Shown: positions 5,955 to 14,738 of the stretch, piece after piece
Numbering within the stretch: position 1 is the stretch's first letter
Layout of the letters: each line of letters opens with the position of its first letter
From: Gracilaria caudata
Taxonomy: Eukaryota; Rhodophyta; Florideophyceae; Gracilariales; Gracilariaceae
NCBI GenBank assembly: GCA_030374735.1
Contig: JASCIV010000309.1
Coordinates: 1-19,094 of the forward strand
DNA length: 19,094 nt
Direction of reading: 5' to 3'
Translations under genes and position numbers: made by a program
Notes under the pieces: model-generated
What the model saw: only the letters and a program-made list of their open reading frames with translations
What the model was told of the DNA's origin: nothing
Databases searched by the model: none

Positions 5955-8900
5955 ATGCCATGGGGTAATCGAGGAGATTCGGAAACCTTGGAAGGAGCTT
6001 CAGGGCGCACATGGACATTGCGATTTGAGAGACGCTTAGCTCCGCGTGAGACTGCTGAAGTTGTAAACCCGGCGTCGACAGTCTGGCTTGTGCGAGATGA
6101 GAAATCAGCACGACTATATGCCGCCAAGCGCCAGAACCTTGCTTCTCTAACAGAGGTTGATGCTCTTGTCGATGAGGCCGCTGCGTGGCGCGGCGCCTGT
6201 CTTGCAGACCCTGAAAAGCATATAATCGAGCTCGAAGATGTCTTTGTTTTCAGAGAAGCTCCCTTCGCTGTCATTTTTCTCGCTGAGTTCTGTTCACGTG
6301 GTCTTTTGCCGAAGCGCCCACCTCTTTCAGAGGCTGTCTTGTTGACAATAACAGCTGATCTGGCCAAAGCAGCAGCTACAATTCCTTCCCCGCACGCCCA
6401 CATTGCATATGATTCTCTTCTTATTGACCAGGAAGGACGCATCCGTCTTGCAGGATTTGGAGCCCATCGGTCCGCGATCTTGCGAGATAATCCTGGTCTC
6501 ACTCCTAATGATGATGCGTTTGATATTGGCTTGCTACTTTATGAGTTAGTCTTTGGAGTTCAACCCCCGGAGGACCTTGAGATCCCCGCGTCCTCTCCGT
6601 ATTCACCTGAAGTTAGTGAACTAATATCTTTTGCCTTTTCTCATCCTCATCCTATTGAGTTGTTCAACCGAGCGGTGGCGGCAGGTGGAGAGCCTTTGGG
6701 CCCCGTAGTCAACACAAACAAGGAGGACGTATCACAAACAACTGTACCAGAATTCGTCGAGAAAGCCACAGAACGCAATGTTGAAAATCTCGTTAAGGGC
6801 GTTGACATAGCTACATCATTTTCTGCGCTTCTTCAAGACCTTAATGCCGATCCTGCTGGGATGTCTCAGGGCATTTTTAAACCTTTGTTCAAAAACCCAG
6901 TAAGTGTCGATCCTTTATGCGCGATGCGAGTTTTGACGATGTTACACAATTTGATCCTGGATGGCCCTGAGGGTGTTCTTGCCGCAGTTCGGAAGAACGA
7001 CAAATTCATGGAGTGGGTAGAGTCGTCATGGACGAGGGAAGCGATCGAATCATCGACTACCACGGAGAAACATCCAGCCACATACTCTTTCGCAGGAGGT
7101 GAACTGGCGTTCTATGCGGCGTTCTTGAGAAGAAAAGCAAAGTTTCACTTGCTGGCTGCAGGAGGATTCACGGGGAGATGGGATAGAACTGGGGCTGTGA
7201 GTCCTGAGGGGCGAGATGTTCTCACTACGAGACGACGAAAGGTCATTTCAGGGATGGCAGATGTAGCTGAAATGGCTTCCGAGCTCGGCTGCCGCTTTGC
7301 CTCTGCGAGGGATAGTGAATCCTCTGCCAAGCAAACTGCACTAGGAGCCCTTGTAAGCGATTGCTGCCTAGCCTTTAAAGCTGCAGAAGAACTAGCATAC
7401 GAGGTTGAAACAGTTCATGGTGCACAGAAGCTAGTGGAAAGCGTATCCCGCCTTTATAGCGCTTCCAGAAGTCTTGTTTTTGCTGTGGAACATGTTCCGT
7501 CGGCAGGCGGAGAAGAATGGGTACAGCATTTCGCATCTGAGACACCCCCGGATATCGTCAATGAAGCTAGTATCAAGGAAAATCGTGTACAAGAACTCCA
7601 TGATGAAGTCCAGAGAGAGCAAGATAAAAAGAAAAGAGAAAAGATGGAAAGAAAAGAAGAAAGAAAGAGGAAAAGAGAAGAGAAAGAGCAGAAGAAGGCC
7701 TTGAAACTGAAAGAAAAGGAAGAGAAGGAACTAACAGCCGAGGACGGCGCCCTGGTCGTGCATGGTGCGGATGAAGCTTCCAAGGCGGTGACGACACTGT
7801 TTGGAGATTTGCTTTCCCTTGATAACGATAATCCCGAAAACGAATCTGTAGCAATCAATGGTGACGAAGTAGGACCGGCAGTATCGAACGCTCAAGCACT
7901 TGCTTCTGCATTCGGGGTTCCTGAAGAGGCCGTGCCCACGCACTATGGTCGTCCTCCACCGGATGATGATCGTGACGAATATGATGATGACGGGGCTTAT
8001 AACGATTACCAGGCTAGGCAAAGCCAGAAACAACAACAAGCAGTAGGTCCTAGACAAGGATCCATGACTGCAGCGTGGGCTGCACGCTCGGGATACGGAT
8101 CTCAAGCCTTAGTCGTCAGTGACCGTGTCAACTCGAATGTCAAGACACATCCAGTGTTTTGTCAATGCGCTATTTGTCAGAGAGAAGAACAGCAAGCAGC
8201 CGCCCACGAAGCGGAAAACGTAAGTCAGAGGCCTGCATTTCGACCAGGCCCGGGATCACCCTCCGACAGTCTTCAGCCTGGAACGGGATCACATGGTTCC
8301 GATTTCAACAAAGACTCTAATAACCCACACCTATTCCCTCAGACCCATGCACCGAAGCCAACATCATACTATTACGATGATGCCGATTCTCTTGATGAAG
8401 GGGATGATGTGCAATATGGTGCGCCTAACAAAGCCGATAACGCAGGGAAATCAAACAAGGACTACTACGGTGACGGATATGACTCATATGAAAGTGTTAC
8501 GTACAGTGTGGATGACAATCAGGAGGTGGAAGAAGCAGCGGTCCGTTCAAACCCCCTTCCACAAAACTTTAGCGTCCCTCTTACCAACCGAGCTGGACCG
8601 ATCAAAGCCATGGAATCCTTTGAAGTTGACAAGAAAAGAGCCTTAAACCTTAAGCGACTGCGGCTCGGGGACAAAATATCTGAAACAACCAATGTGCTAG
8701 TGTACAAAGGTGAATACAGTCGAGAGACTATGGCGATCAAAAAGCTCTCTAAGGCTGGACTACAATCCCAAAAAGCAAGAGAGGAGTTCTCAAATGAAGT
8801 CAAAATTATGTGCAGCATGAGTCATTCTCGGGTTATGAAATGCACAGCTGCTTTGCTGAAGACCCCGAATTTTGTCTTTGTAACTGAATACATGAAGAGA

Positions 8901-9425
8901 GGAACCTTGTTTGACGTCCTGCACAAGCAAAGAATCAAGCTTACTTGGGCTCTCGTTCGAAGGATTTGTTTGCAAATTGCAGAAGGAATGCGTCATGTCC
9001 ATGAAAGTGGTTTCATCCATAGAGACTTGAAATCTCTCAATGTGTTCGTTGACAGCAGTTTCAACGCCAAAATTGGAGATTTCGGTTTAGCTCGTCACGT
9101 AGCTGATAACATTGATGATGGTGTATCTGGAACATACCAATATATGGCACCTGAAGTAGTTCGTGGAGAGCCACACTCCGACAAGTCCGATGTTTACTCA
9201 TACGGAATAATTGTATGTGAAATGGTATCTGGAGTACCTCCGTTTCAAGGCATAGAAGCCAGACAAGTAGCGGAACGACTGGTCGAGGAAGACATACGGC
9301 CATCGATTCCAATGAATTGTCAGCGTGCGTATGTTAATTTGATCCAGATGTGCTGGGGCACAGTCCCATCCACACGTCCTTCGTTTTCAGATGTGATTGA
9401 ACTCATCCATTCTACAACAAAGTAG
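5955..9425 (+). CDS. Pseudokinase / ANTH-like / TKL-type kinase fusion with clathrin box
   Basis: A 1156-residue intronless protein. Residues about 18-245 are a kinase-like fold with lost catalysis: VAIK-type Lys58 is kept, but the HRDLKxxN block reads HAHIAYDS (147-154) and DFG reads GFG (167-169). Residues about 263-530 resemble an AP180/CALM ANTH domain: EKATERNVENLVKGVD (269-284), CAMRVLTMLHNLILDG (322-337) and FYAAFLRRKAKFHLL (386-400), with further helices to about 510. The basic PIP2-binding KKxH cluster of AP180 appears weak here. Residues 541-596 are a K/E-rich coiled coil. LLSLD at 619-623 fits the clathrin-box consensus. Residues 640-890 are acidic, Tyr/Gln/Pro-rich and disordered, with CxCxxC at 736-741. 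Residues 902-1153 are a TKL-like kinase: AIK Lys929, Glu948, HRDLKSLN (1022-1029), DFG (1042-1044), APE (1065-1067). The likely role is clathrin-mediated membrane traffic (inferred). Confidence 0.85.
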   Translation: MPWGNRGDSETLEGASGRTWTLRFERRLAPRETAEVVNPASTVWLVRDEKSARLYAAKRQNLASLTEVDALVDEAAAWRGACLADPEKHIIELEDVFVFREAPFAVIFLAEFCSRGLLPKRPPLSEAVLLTITADLAKAAATIPSPHAHIAYDSLLIDQEGRIRLAGFGAHRSAILRDNPGLTPNDDAFDIGLLLYELVFGVQPPEDLEIPASSPYSPEVSELISFAFSHPHPIELFNRAVAAGGEPLGPVVNTNKEDVSQTTVPEFVEKATERNVENLVKGVDIATSFSALLQDLNADPAGMSQGIFKPLFKNPVSVDPLCAMRVLTMLHNLILDGPEGVLAAVRKNDKFMEWVESSWTREAIESSTTTEKHPATYSFAGGELAFYAAFLRRKAKFHLLAAGGFTGRWDRTGAVSPEGRDVLTTRRRKVISGMADVAEMASELGCRFASARDSESSAKQTALGALVSDCCLAFKAAEELAYEVETVHGAQKLVESVSRLYSASRSLVFAVEHVPSAGGEEWVQHFASETPPDIVNEASIKENRVQELHDEVQREQDKKKREKMERKEERKRKREEKEQKKALKLKEKEEKELTAEDGALVVHGADEASKAVTTLFGDLLSLDNDNPENESVAINGDEVGPAVSNAQALASAFGVPEEAVPTHYGRPPPDDDRDEYDDDGAYNDYQARQSQKQQQAVGPRQGSMTAAWAARSGYGSQALVVSDRVNSNVKTHPVFCQCAICQREEQQAAAHEAENVSQRPAFRPGPGSPSDSLQPGTGSHGSDFNKDSNNPHLFPQTHAPKPTSYYYDDADSLDEGDDVQYGAPNKADNAGKSNKDYYGDGYDSYESVTYSVDDNQEVEEAAVRSNPLPQNFSVPLTNRAGPIKAMESFEVDKKRALNLKRLRLGDKISETTNVLVYKGEYSRETMAIKKLSKAGLQSQKAREEFSNEVKIMCSMSHSRVMKCTAALLKTPNFVFVTEYMKRGTLFDVLHKQRIKLTWALVRRICLQIAEGMRHVHESGFIHRDLKSLNVFVDSSFNAKIGDFGLARHVADNIDDGVSGTYQYMAPEVVRGEPHSDKSDVYSYGIIVCEMVSGVPPFQGIEARQVAERLVEEDIRPSIPMNCQRAYVNLIQMCWGTVPSTRPSFSDVIELIHSTTK

Positions 9426-10081
9426 CTCTTCGATAAATAGCAAACCAAACCTTTTGTCCACTTTGTCCCATCACACACAAAGCGTAAGCGAACGTCGCAG
9501 CAATGAGTGAAGGCCCTCCTGAAGTAGGCCTTAAGATTAAGACTCCTAACATTCCATGGTCTTCAATTTCATCTCAAATTTTCGATAAAGAGGATTGAGC
9601 ACTTGCGAAAATCTCTTGATGTTGCGTCTTGATGGCAATGGCACTTTGCAATCTGGATCCTTTGCCCTCAAAGACCAAAGGCTCCGAGGAATGGATATCA
9701 ATACTACGAGACATGATGTCACATCCGACGACGTCAGATACAAGCGTAGACAACTCTGGACTGGAGAAAACTCATTAAACACAGTATGACGTTATAAGAA
9801 AAGCTGCGAGATTGGTAGCTTGCAAACCACAAGTTGACAACTTAATGCATATACAAAACAAGAACCAAAATTGGCTGCTGTCAAGGTCTTCCACTAAATC
9901 ATCGGGGAAACCGTCACAGACCTGAAATGTTCTTTCTCCTCCGATCTGCAAACTTCTCAGAATCAGGTCAACACCGTGTCAGCTTTACATACAAGAGGCC
10001 AATTGATCCGTGAAACATGTCGTGCGATAAAGAACGTGAACTAATCAGTCATTCGTATCTTGTTGCCGTGGTACTATTTTC
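9426..10081. other. Spacer between convergent kinase and UMP synthase genes
   Basis: This spacer should hold both 3' UTRs. A stem AAGGCC (9510-9515)/GGCCTT (9527-9532) with an 11-nt loop lies about 85 nt after the kinase stop. Frames of 64-78 codons around 9546-9789 overlap on both strands and show no protein-like feature. Nothing else is identified. Confidence 0.55.
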
Positions 10082-11548
10082 TTACTTTACGCCGCTGCAA
10101 CGCTTTTCATAAGCTTTCCATCCCGCAAGACGATAGTCTTTGGCGGCTTTTAACTTATCCTCAGCTTGATAAACACCGCGTCCAACTATGATTACATCTG
10201 AATAGTTCTCGGCAATAACAACTTCTGGTGTCAAGTACTGTTGTCCAAGTCCATCCACACCGGCCTCTAACTTAACCCCAGGAGTCATGTAAACAAAACT
10301 GTCATCAGCCACTCTTCTCATACTGATGAAACCAATAACAAAGTTTTTGGCCTCCTTCGCCATCTCAATCGTTTTAGTTCGGTAATCAGGCAAGGAAGAA
10401 GCCAAATTCCCATTACTGCTCATTTCCGCCAGCAGAAGCAAACCCATGGACGTTTCTTTGTGTCCGCGAACGGTTTCATGGGCTTTTTCAAGTCCGGAGA
10501 TGACCCCAGGCCCCGGCACGGAATGTGCATTGATAATGTCCGCCCATTTACATATGGTGTGAACACCACCAAGTGCTTGATGTTGGACAGTGTTGCCAAT
10601 ATCTGCGAATTTCCTATCCTCAAAGATTAAGAAGTTAAAACGCTTTGCGATTTCAGATAGAGCCACACCGGTGTCACGATCCCAGTCTTCAACAATGTCA
10701 GCATGGGTTTTCAAGAGACAAATTTCTGGACCTACTGCCTCTGCTAATTCAAAGAGTTCAGCTTTCGTAGTTACATCGGCAGAAACTGCAAGATTTGTCT
10801 TCTTCGCGGCCATGAGTTCTAATAGACGACGAGCGACAGGATTCTCCATCTTTGCAGCTTTTTCTTCATACGAAATACCCGTGATAGGCGCCGTTGGACT
10901 AGGGGCAGGCTTTTCGGAAACCTGGTTTTCTTTGATAAACTTCATGACCGTGTCCTTCACGTCCGCTTCGATCTTCTTAGCTTCCAACAAAACGTCTAGT
11001 ACCGTCGTCAAAGAGAAAGCCGAGTGCAAGGTGAGGCCTTTTGATTTCAAAATTTCACTAGCGCCCTGCTGTCGGTCTAGAAGCACGACCACATCGTTTA
11101 CAAGCAGCCCTGCCTCGACAAGAGGACGTACAGTTTCCTGAACACTTGACCCGCTCGTCACTAAATCTTCGACAACGAGACAGGTTTGATCTTTGAGAAA
11201 GCTTCCTTCTATAATCTTCTTTGTCCCGTAATTCTTTACTTCTTTTCGGCGCATGACCATGGGTTTTGAGGATGAGAGGCTCATTGCAGTAGCAAACGGA
11301 AGGGCTGTGTAAGGCACTCCACAAAGTAAGTCATACTCGACGCCAGAAATACAGTGTAGAAGCTCATCGGCTATCTGGGATAACAAGTCTGGGAATGACA
11401 CTGAAACCCTCAAGTCAATGTAGATAGGGGACTTCATCCCAGACTTAAGGGTGAATTCTCCGAACTTAAACGCATTGACTTCATGAAGCTTGAGGATTAT
11501 GCTTTTCTGTCGCGGATTTGCATCCGAATTAGGTTCTTGCACCGTCAT
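10082..11548 (-). CDS. UMPS: Bifunctional UMP synthase (OPRT-OMPDC)
   Basis: A 488-residue enzyme for the last two steps of de novo pyrimidine synthesis: orotate plus PRPP to OMP, then OMP to UMP plus CO2. The order is the animal/plant one, with orotate phosphoribosyltransferase first (about 1-215) and OMP decarboxylase second (about 230-480). It is not the reversed fusion known in some other protists. Visible motifs are KSPIYIDLR (39-47), the PRPP loop VVEDLVTSGSS (125-135) with Glu127-Asp128, the decarboxylase LVS-type ADVTTK block (257-262), LLKTHADI (278-285), the catalytic FEDRKFADIGNTV (309-321) with Asp311, Lys313 and Asp316, and the phosphate-binding VGRGVYQA near 455-462. Length is close to human UMPS (480). 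ATG 11548 sits directly before the family start. The gene is intronless and shares a 654-bp divergent promoter with the THP3-like gene. Confidence 0.97.
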   Translation of the reverse strand: MTVQEPNSDANPRQKSIILKLHEVNAFKFGEFTLKSGMKSPIYIDLRVSVSFPDLLSQIADELLHCISGVEYDLLCGVPYTALPFATAMSLSSSKPMVMRRKEVKNYGTKKIIEGSFLKDQTCLVVEDLVTSGSSVQETVRPLVEAGLLVNDVVVLLDRQQGASEILKSKGLTLHSAFSLTTVLDVLLEAKKIEADVKDTVMKFIKENQVSEKPAPSPTAPITGISYEEKAAKMENPVARRLLELMAAKKTNLAVSADVTTKAELFELAEAVGPEICLLKTHADIVEDWDRDTGVALSEIAKRFNFLIFEDRKFADIGNTVQHQALGGVHTICKWADIINAHSVPGPGVISGLEKAHETVRGHKETSMGLLLLAEMSSNGNLASSLPDYRTKTIEMAKEAKNFVIGFISMRRVADDSFVYMTPGVKLEAGVDGLGQQYLTPEVVIAENYSDVIIVGRGVYQAEDKLKAAKDYRLAGWKAYEKRCSGVK

Positions 11549-12202
11549 CTGAAACTCTGCTTAAGTAACTTCACAGACCCGAGTCTTGCTTGCTTGTCGA
11601 GAGCCGTCTTGGCCGCTGCTGGTTTTGAAGTTCAAAGTTTGAACGTGATCCATGAAAGGGAGGATCACGCCATCGAGTACATAATATCATTCTAGTTTAC
11701 AGTGTAAAGTCCACACGCATGTGACCTGTACACGTGTATGCAAAGGACAATATTTTTTTTTCTGTGTTTCGAAGACATTATTTCAAAACGCGTGCAATTT
11801 TGTGCTTGAAGCGAGAGAGATAAAGGTTTGTCTGACCTCTTTGCATGAAGTTTTGTCCACGCCAGGACTCGTCTTCCCCTTCATCAACGAAAGCCCTCCT
11901 TGCCCCCTCACAGATAATACATGTTGGTACGTTACACTGCCAACAACCGTTGTGCATCGTAGCAGATAACCTACCCCCAGCATCCGCGTCTCAACCTCGG
12001 TCCCATACCTGCCGGTGGGTTAAGTGCTATCTTTCCAGCCAGTGCGACGAAAGCTTTCAACCGCGGTATACGAGTGAGCTGCGCAGCAACACTTTCTTCG
12101 CTCGTTCAGCCGCCATTCAAACTCTAAGATAGAAATTATATTAGTCTTACACCGGCTTCCAGAGGCACACTTTACGCAAGAGGTTTGCTCGTCATCCTTG
12201 CC
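11549..12202. promoter_or_regulatory. Divergent promoter region, UMP synthase and THP3-like gene
   Basis: This 654-bp gap separates the two start codons and must contain both promoters. It contains a T-run (11753-11761), the 20-bp motif shared with the PIP promoter (11699-11718, within TTTACA-G-TGTAAA), and nearby ACGTGT-type sequence (GTACACGTGTATG). An ORF at 11845-12132 (95 codons) lies in the leader side of the THP3-like gene but has an unremarkable Ser/Pro-rich translation and is probably chance or uORF-like. No RNA gene was seen. Confidence 0.5.
11699..11718 (+). promoter_or_regulatory. Motif shared with the PIP promoter (copy 2)
   Basis: This copy matches ACAGTGTnnAnTCCACACGC, the pattern at 3168-3187. 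It lies 151 nt upstream of the UMP synthase ATG (on the opposite strand) and about 485 nt upstream of the THP3-like ATG, so it more likely serves UMP synthase if it serves either. Confidence 0.4.
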
Positions 12203-14314
12203 ATGGTGCGTCTACCTGACGTTGAAGGAGAATGGGAAGCTCACACACACACATCCGGGCGTGTTTTCCTTACAAATGTGGCTACAAAAGAGACTCGATG
12301 GTTGTGGCAGAAGTGGGATGCGAATGGCCGTATGTTCGTGCGCCACGCCGTCGATCCAAGCGTACAGATATGGGTAGATCGCATGGACGAGGCAACTCGT
12401 CTGCAGACTGGAACCGCATCCCCTGAGGAGATCGCTCGATATCAAGTGTCTCAAGCGTATCCGCCTTCCGCCAATGCGCCAAGTCAGGTTCTACCCCTTC
12501 CACAACACCCTCTGCCACCGCCGCCGCCGCCGCCACCGCCGCACAGGTATCCGCCTCCGCCGCCGCCGCCGCCTCCTCCGCCGACAAGCGCTTCTCAACC
12601 GCCTTTTCATTCCCTTTCACCACCCCTTACATCAGCTCCCCTTTACCCCCCGGTTTCCCAACTGTCATATTCTCCAAATTCTTCCCACCCTTACTCCCCT
12701 TCGCTGAAGAATTCCGATGCGTATGGAAGAATCACGTCCACGGCTACTCATTACAACCCGAGTTCTCGCTCTAGATACGATGAGTTTCCTAGTCGAAATC
12801 ACAATGGGTATCCCTATCTACCTCACGTAAATGGCTATTCCAATCGTCAACCGTTTGTTCCTCCTTCTCATAATCCTACTTTCGACAGCGATCCCTTGAG
12901 AACAGCGCCGCCTTTTGCTCGCAAATCTTATCCATCAACGCGTGGGAAAAAGCGTGCACAGCAGGGCGATCGTTATTGGAACTTTAACGACCATTCCAAG
13001 AAGCGTACGAAGCAATCATATGACGAGTCCGCCAAGAAACAGGCTGTGCATGGTCCTGTCGTCTTCCAATCTTCGCGCTCACAACCCTTTCCACCGCGTC
13101 CAAAGCCCCCCCCTATCCTTCCCACCGCGTTGTCCGGTGATCGCTATGCCTCTTACCTTCCTTTTTCTACCGCAGCAAAAGCGTTATGGAATGCTTGTAG
13201 AGTCCAGAACCCCATAGTCGGTTTTCTTCACGACAGAGACTTTCGAATTCGTGAAGTCCAACATAGTTCCCCGAACCACGTCCATTCTATTGCTGACCCA
13301 GATGATGAATCTCGTTTTGAACCAATTGTAGGCACCTCGCAGAATATCGAAAAGGAATACCTGCGCCTTACGTCTGCGCCGAAACCGGAGGAAGTTCGTC
13401 CCCCAGGTGTGCTCGTCAAAGCCCTCGCTCACATCAAAGCTTCGTGGCAGAGATCCTCGCAAGATTATGACTGGGTTTGTCGTCAGATTAAGGCAGTTCG
13501 TCAAGACTACAGGGTCCAACATATCTCAAGCAATGATGTGGTCGACGTGTATCAGACTCATGCTCGAATCGCGTTGGCAAACAACGACCTCGGCGAGTTC
13601 AACACTTGTGTAGCCCAGCTGCAAGAGCTCTTTGACAAGATCGAAGTTAACGAGCATATTCAAGATGAATTCTTCGCCTACAGAATTGTGTATAACATCA
13701 TTGTTCAGGCTCCTGAATGGGACCAGGCGAAGATGCTCTCCAAGTTGACGTCGGCGGAAAGAAATAGAATTGCAACTCGATATGCGTTGCAACTTCGAGA
13801 TTTGGTCATTACAGGTAACTACTTCAAATTCTTCAAGCTTTGTTCCAATCCCCCCAAGAATACCATGCTCTCCTACTTGTTTGCCCACCTTTTTGATCGA
13901 ATGCGGTTTCATGCATTGTCCGCTATGGCATCTGCTTATGGATCCGCTCCAAAGGCTTTTGTTCCCTCAGTTTACATTTTGGGGCTGCTAGGTTGGCCTT
14001 CCAATTCTGCGAGCGATGTATATGAGGGGACTGTTAATCTAGATGATTTCTTCTCTTCAGATGACGAACAGATACTTACGCAGCTTAGGTCACTGAACAT
14101 GATTGCGCAACGAAGATGGGTTTATGAAGCGCTTTCTTTTCTAATCAACGCTAATGTAATCGTGATCAAACAAGACGGTGTTGATCGGCCAGAAGCGCTA
14201 AACGGTTTGCTGGTAGACTTTACTACTACAAAATCCCAAGGCGTTCGTCGGCCCAAGTCGTCCTCAAAGCTTATTACTCACGCTGGAACGGAATCTGTTG
14301 AACTTCTGAAGTGA
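12203..14314 (+). CDS. WW-repeat SAC3/GANP/THP3-domain protein (LENG8/THP3-like)
   Basis: 703 residues from ATG 12203 (GCCATGG). Two WW-like units stand in tandem at the N terminus: Trp11-Trp33 and Trp35-Trp57, each with 22 residues between signature Trps and a GR-x-F core (GRVF, GRMF). A proline tract coded by CCG-rich repeats follows (about 104-128), then a Ser/Tyr/Pro-rich disordered region, and a basic stretch at about 248-275 (GKKRAQQ, KKRTKQ) that could be a nuclear signal. The C-terminal half (about 375-670) matches the SAC3/GANP/THP3 domain of yeast Thp3 and human LENG8: IEKEYLRLTSAPKPEEVRPP, QDYDWVCRQIKAVRQDYRVQ, VYQTHARIALANNDLGEFN. Thp3 and LENG8 act in TREX-2-like PCI complexes (Csn12 or PCID2 with Sem1/DSS1) in transcription, splicing and nuclear RNA handling; the same role is inferred. 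I assign no symbol because orthology to a named gene was not tested. Confidence 0.88.
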   Translation: MVRLPDVEGEWEAHTHTSGRVFLTNVATKETRWLWQKWDANGRMFVRHAVDPSVQIWVDRMDEATRLQTGTASPEEIARYQVSQAYPPSANAPSQVLPLPQHPLPPPPPPPPPHRYPPPPPPPPPPPTSASQPPFHSLSPPLTSAPLYPPVSQLSYSPNSSHPYSPSLKNSDAYGRITSTATHYNPSSRSRYDEFPSRNHNGYPYLPHVNGYSNRQPFVPPSHNPTFDSDPLRTAPPFARKSYPSTRGKKRAQQGDRYWNFNDHSKKRTKQSYDESAKKQAVHGPVVFQSSRSQPFPPRPKPPPILPTALSGDRYASYLPFSTAAKALWNACRVQNPIVGFLHDRDFRIREVQHSSPNHVHSIADPDDESRFEPIVGTSQNIEKEYLRLTSAPKPEEVRPPGVLVKALAHIKASWQRSSQDYDWVCRQIKAVRQDYRVQHISSNDVVDVYQTHARIALANNDLGEFNTCVAQLQELFDKIEVNEHIQDEFFAYRIVYNIIVQAPEWDQAKMLSKLTSAERNRIATRYALQLRDLVITGNYFKFFKLCSNPPKNTMLSYLFAHLFDRMRFHALSAMASAYGSAPKAFVPSVYILGLLGWPSNSASDVYEGTVNLDDFFSSDDEQILTQLRSLNMIAQRRWVYEALSFLINANVIVIKQDGVDRPEALNGLLVDFTTTKSQGVRRPKSSSKLITHAGTESVELLK
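12511..12592 (+). repeat. CCG-rich trinucleotide tract coding polyproline
   Basis: Nearly uninterrupted CCG/CCT/CCA codons inside the THP3-like gene encode two runs of prolines split by a short HRY segment (residues about 104-128). It is prone to slippage and could bind WW or SH3 domains, including the protein's own WW units. Confidence 0.8.
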
Positions 14315-14738
14315 GGTGCAGATTCTGCATACTGCGAATCATGTTTAGCCGTAAGAAAGCACACTTGCTAGTCGTGGTATGAATATGTTTCCAAGGTTTA
14401 ACCCCGAGAGCTAATCGAGTATTACTTCAGAAAACATATCATTCGAAAGGATGAGATAGAAAACGGTGTAGAACAATCCCACTTTAACTGATTTGGATCT
14501 CTTTCTGATCTTGTGAGTCAGCCAGAGGTACATTGACCTAAAGAGTACGAACTTTAGCGCAATGACCTCAGCATTAGTGTTGCAAAAGATACCCCGTTAC
14601 ATGCCTTCAATTTCAAGGTCGGGACGCAGGGGGCTCTTTCGAAATCTTGTAATGGAATCATGCTCACAAGAGATGGGCTTGCCTCTCACCCAAGTCTACG
14701 ATAACTATCTTTGCTACTGTACATACGGACTTCTTGTG
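14315..14738. other. Spacer between convergent THP3-like and P-type ATPase genes
   Basis: A 424-bp gap expected to hold two 3' UTRs. A palindrome TGCAGA-T-TCTGCA (14317-14329) begins 2 nt after the THP3-like stop. The 81-codon frame at 14562-14807 runs into the ATPase 3' end on the other strand and looks spurious. Confidence 0.5.

Noticed and set aside
7454..7858. Long minus-strand frames inside the kinase gene
   Set aside because: They are antisense shadows of the K/E-rich coiled coil, giving Ser/Phe-rich translations.
11845..12132. 95-codon frame before the THP3-like gene
   Set aside because: Ser/Pro/Gln-rich, no domain, and located in the expected leader/promoter; more likely chance.
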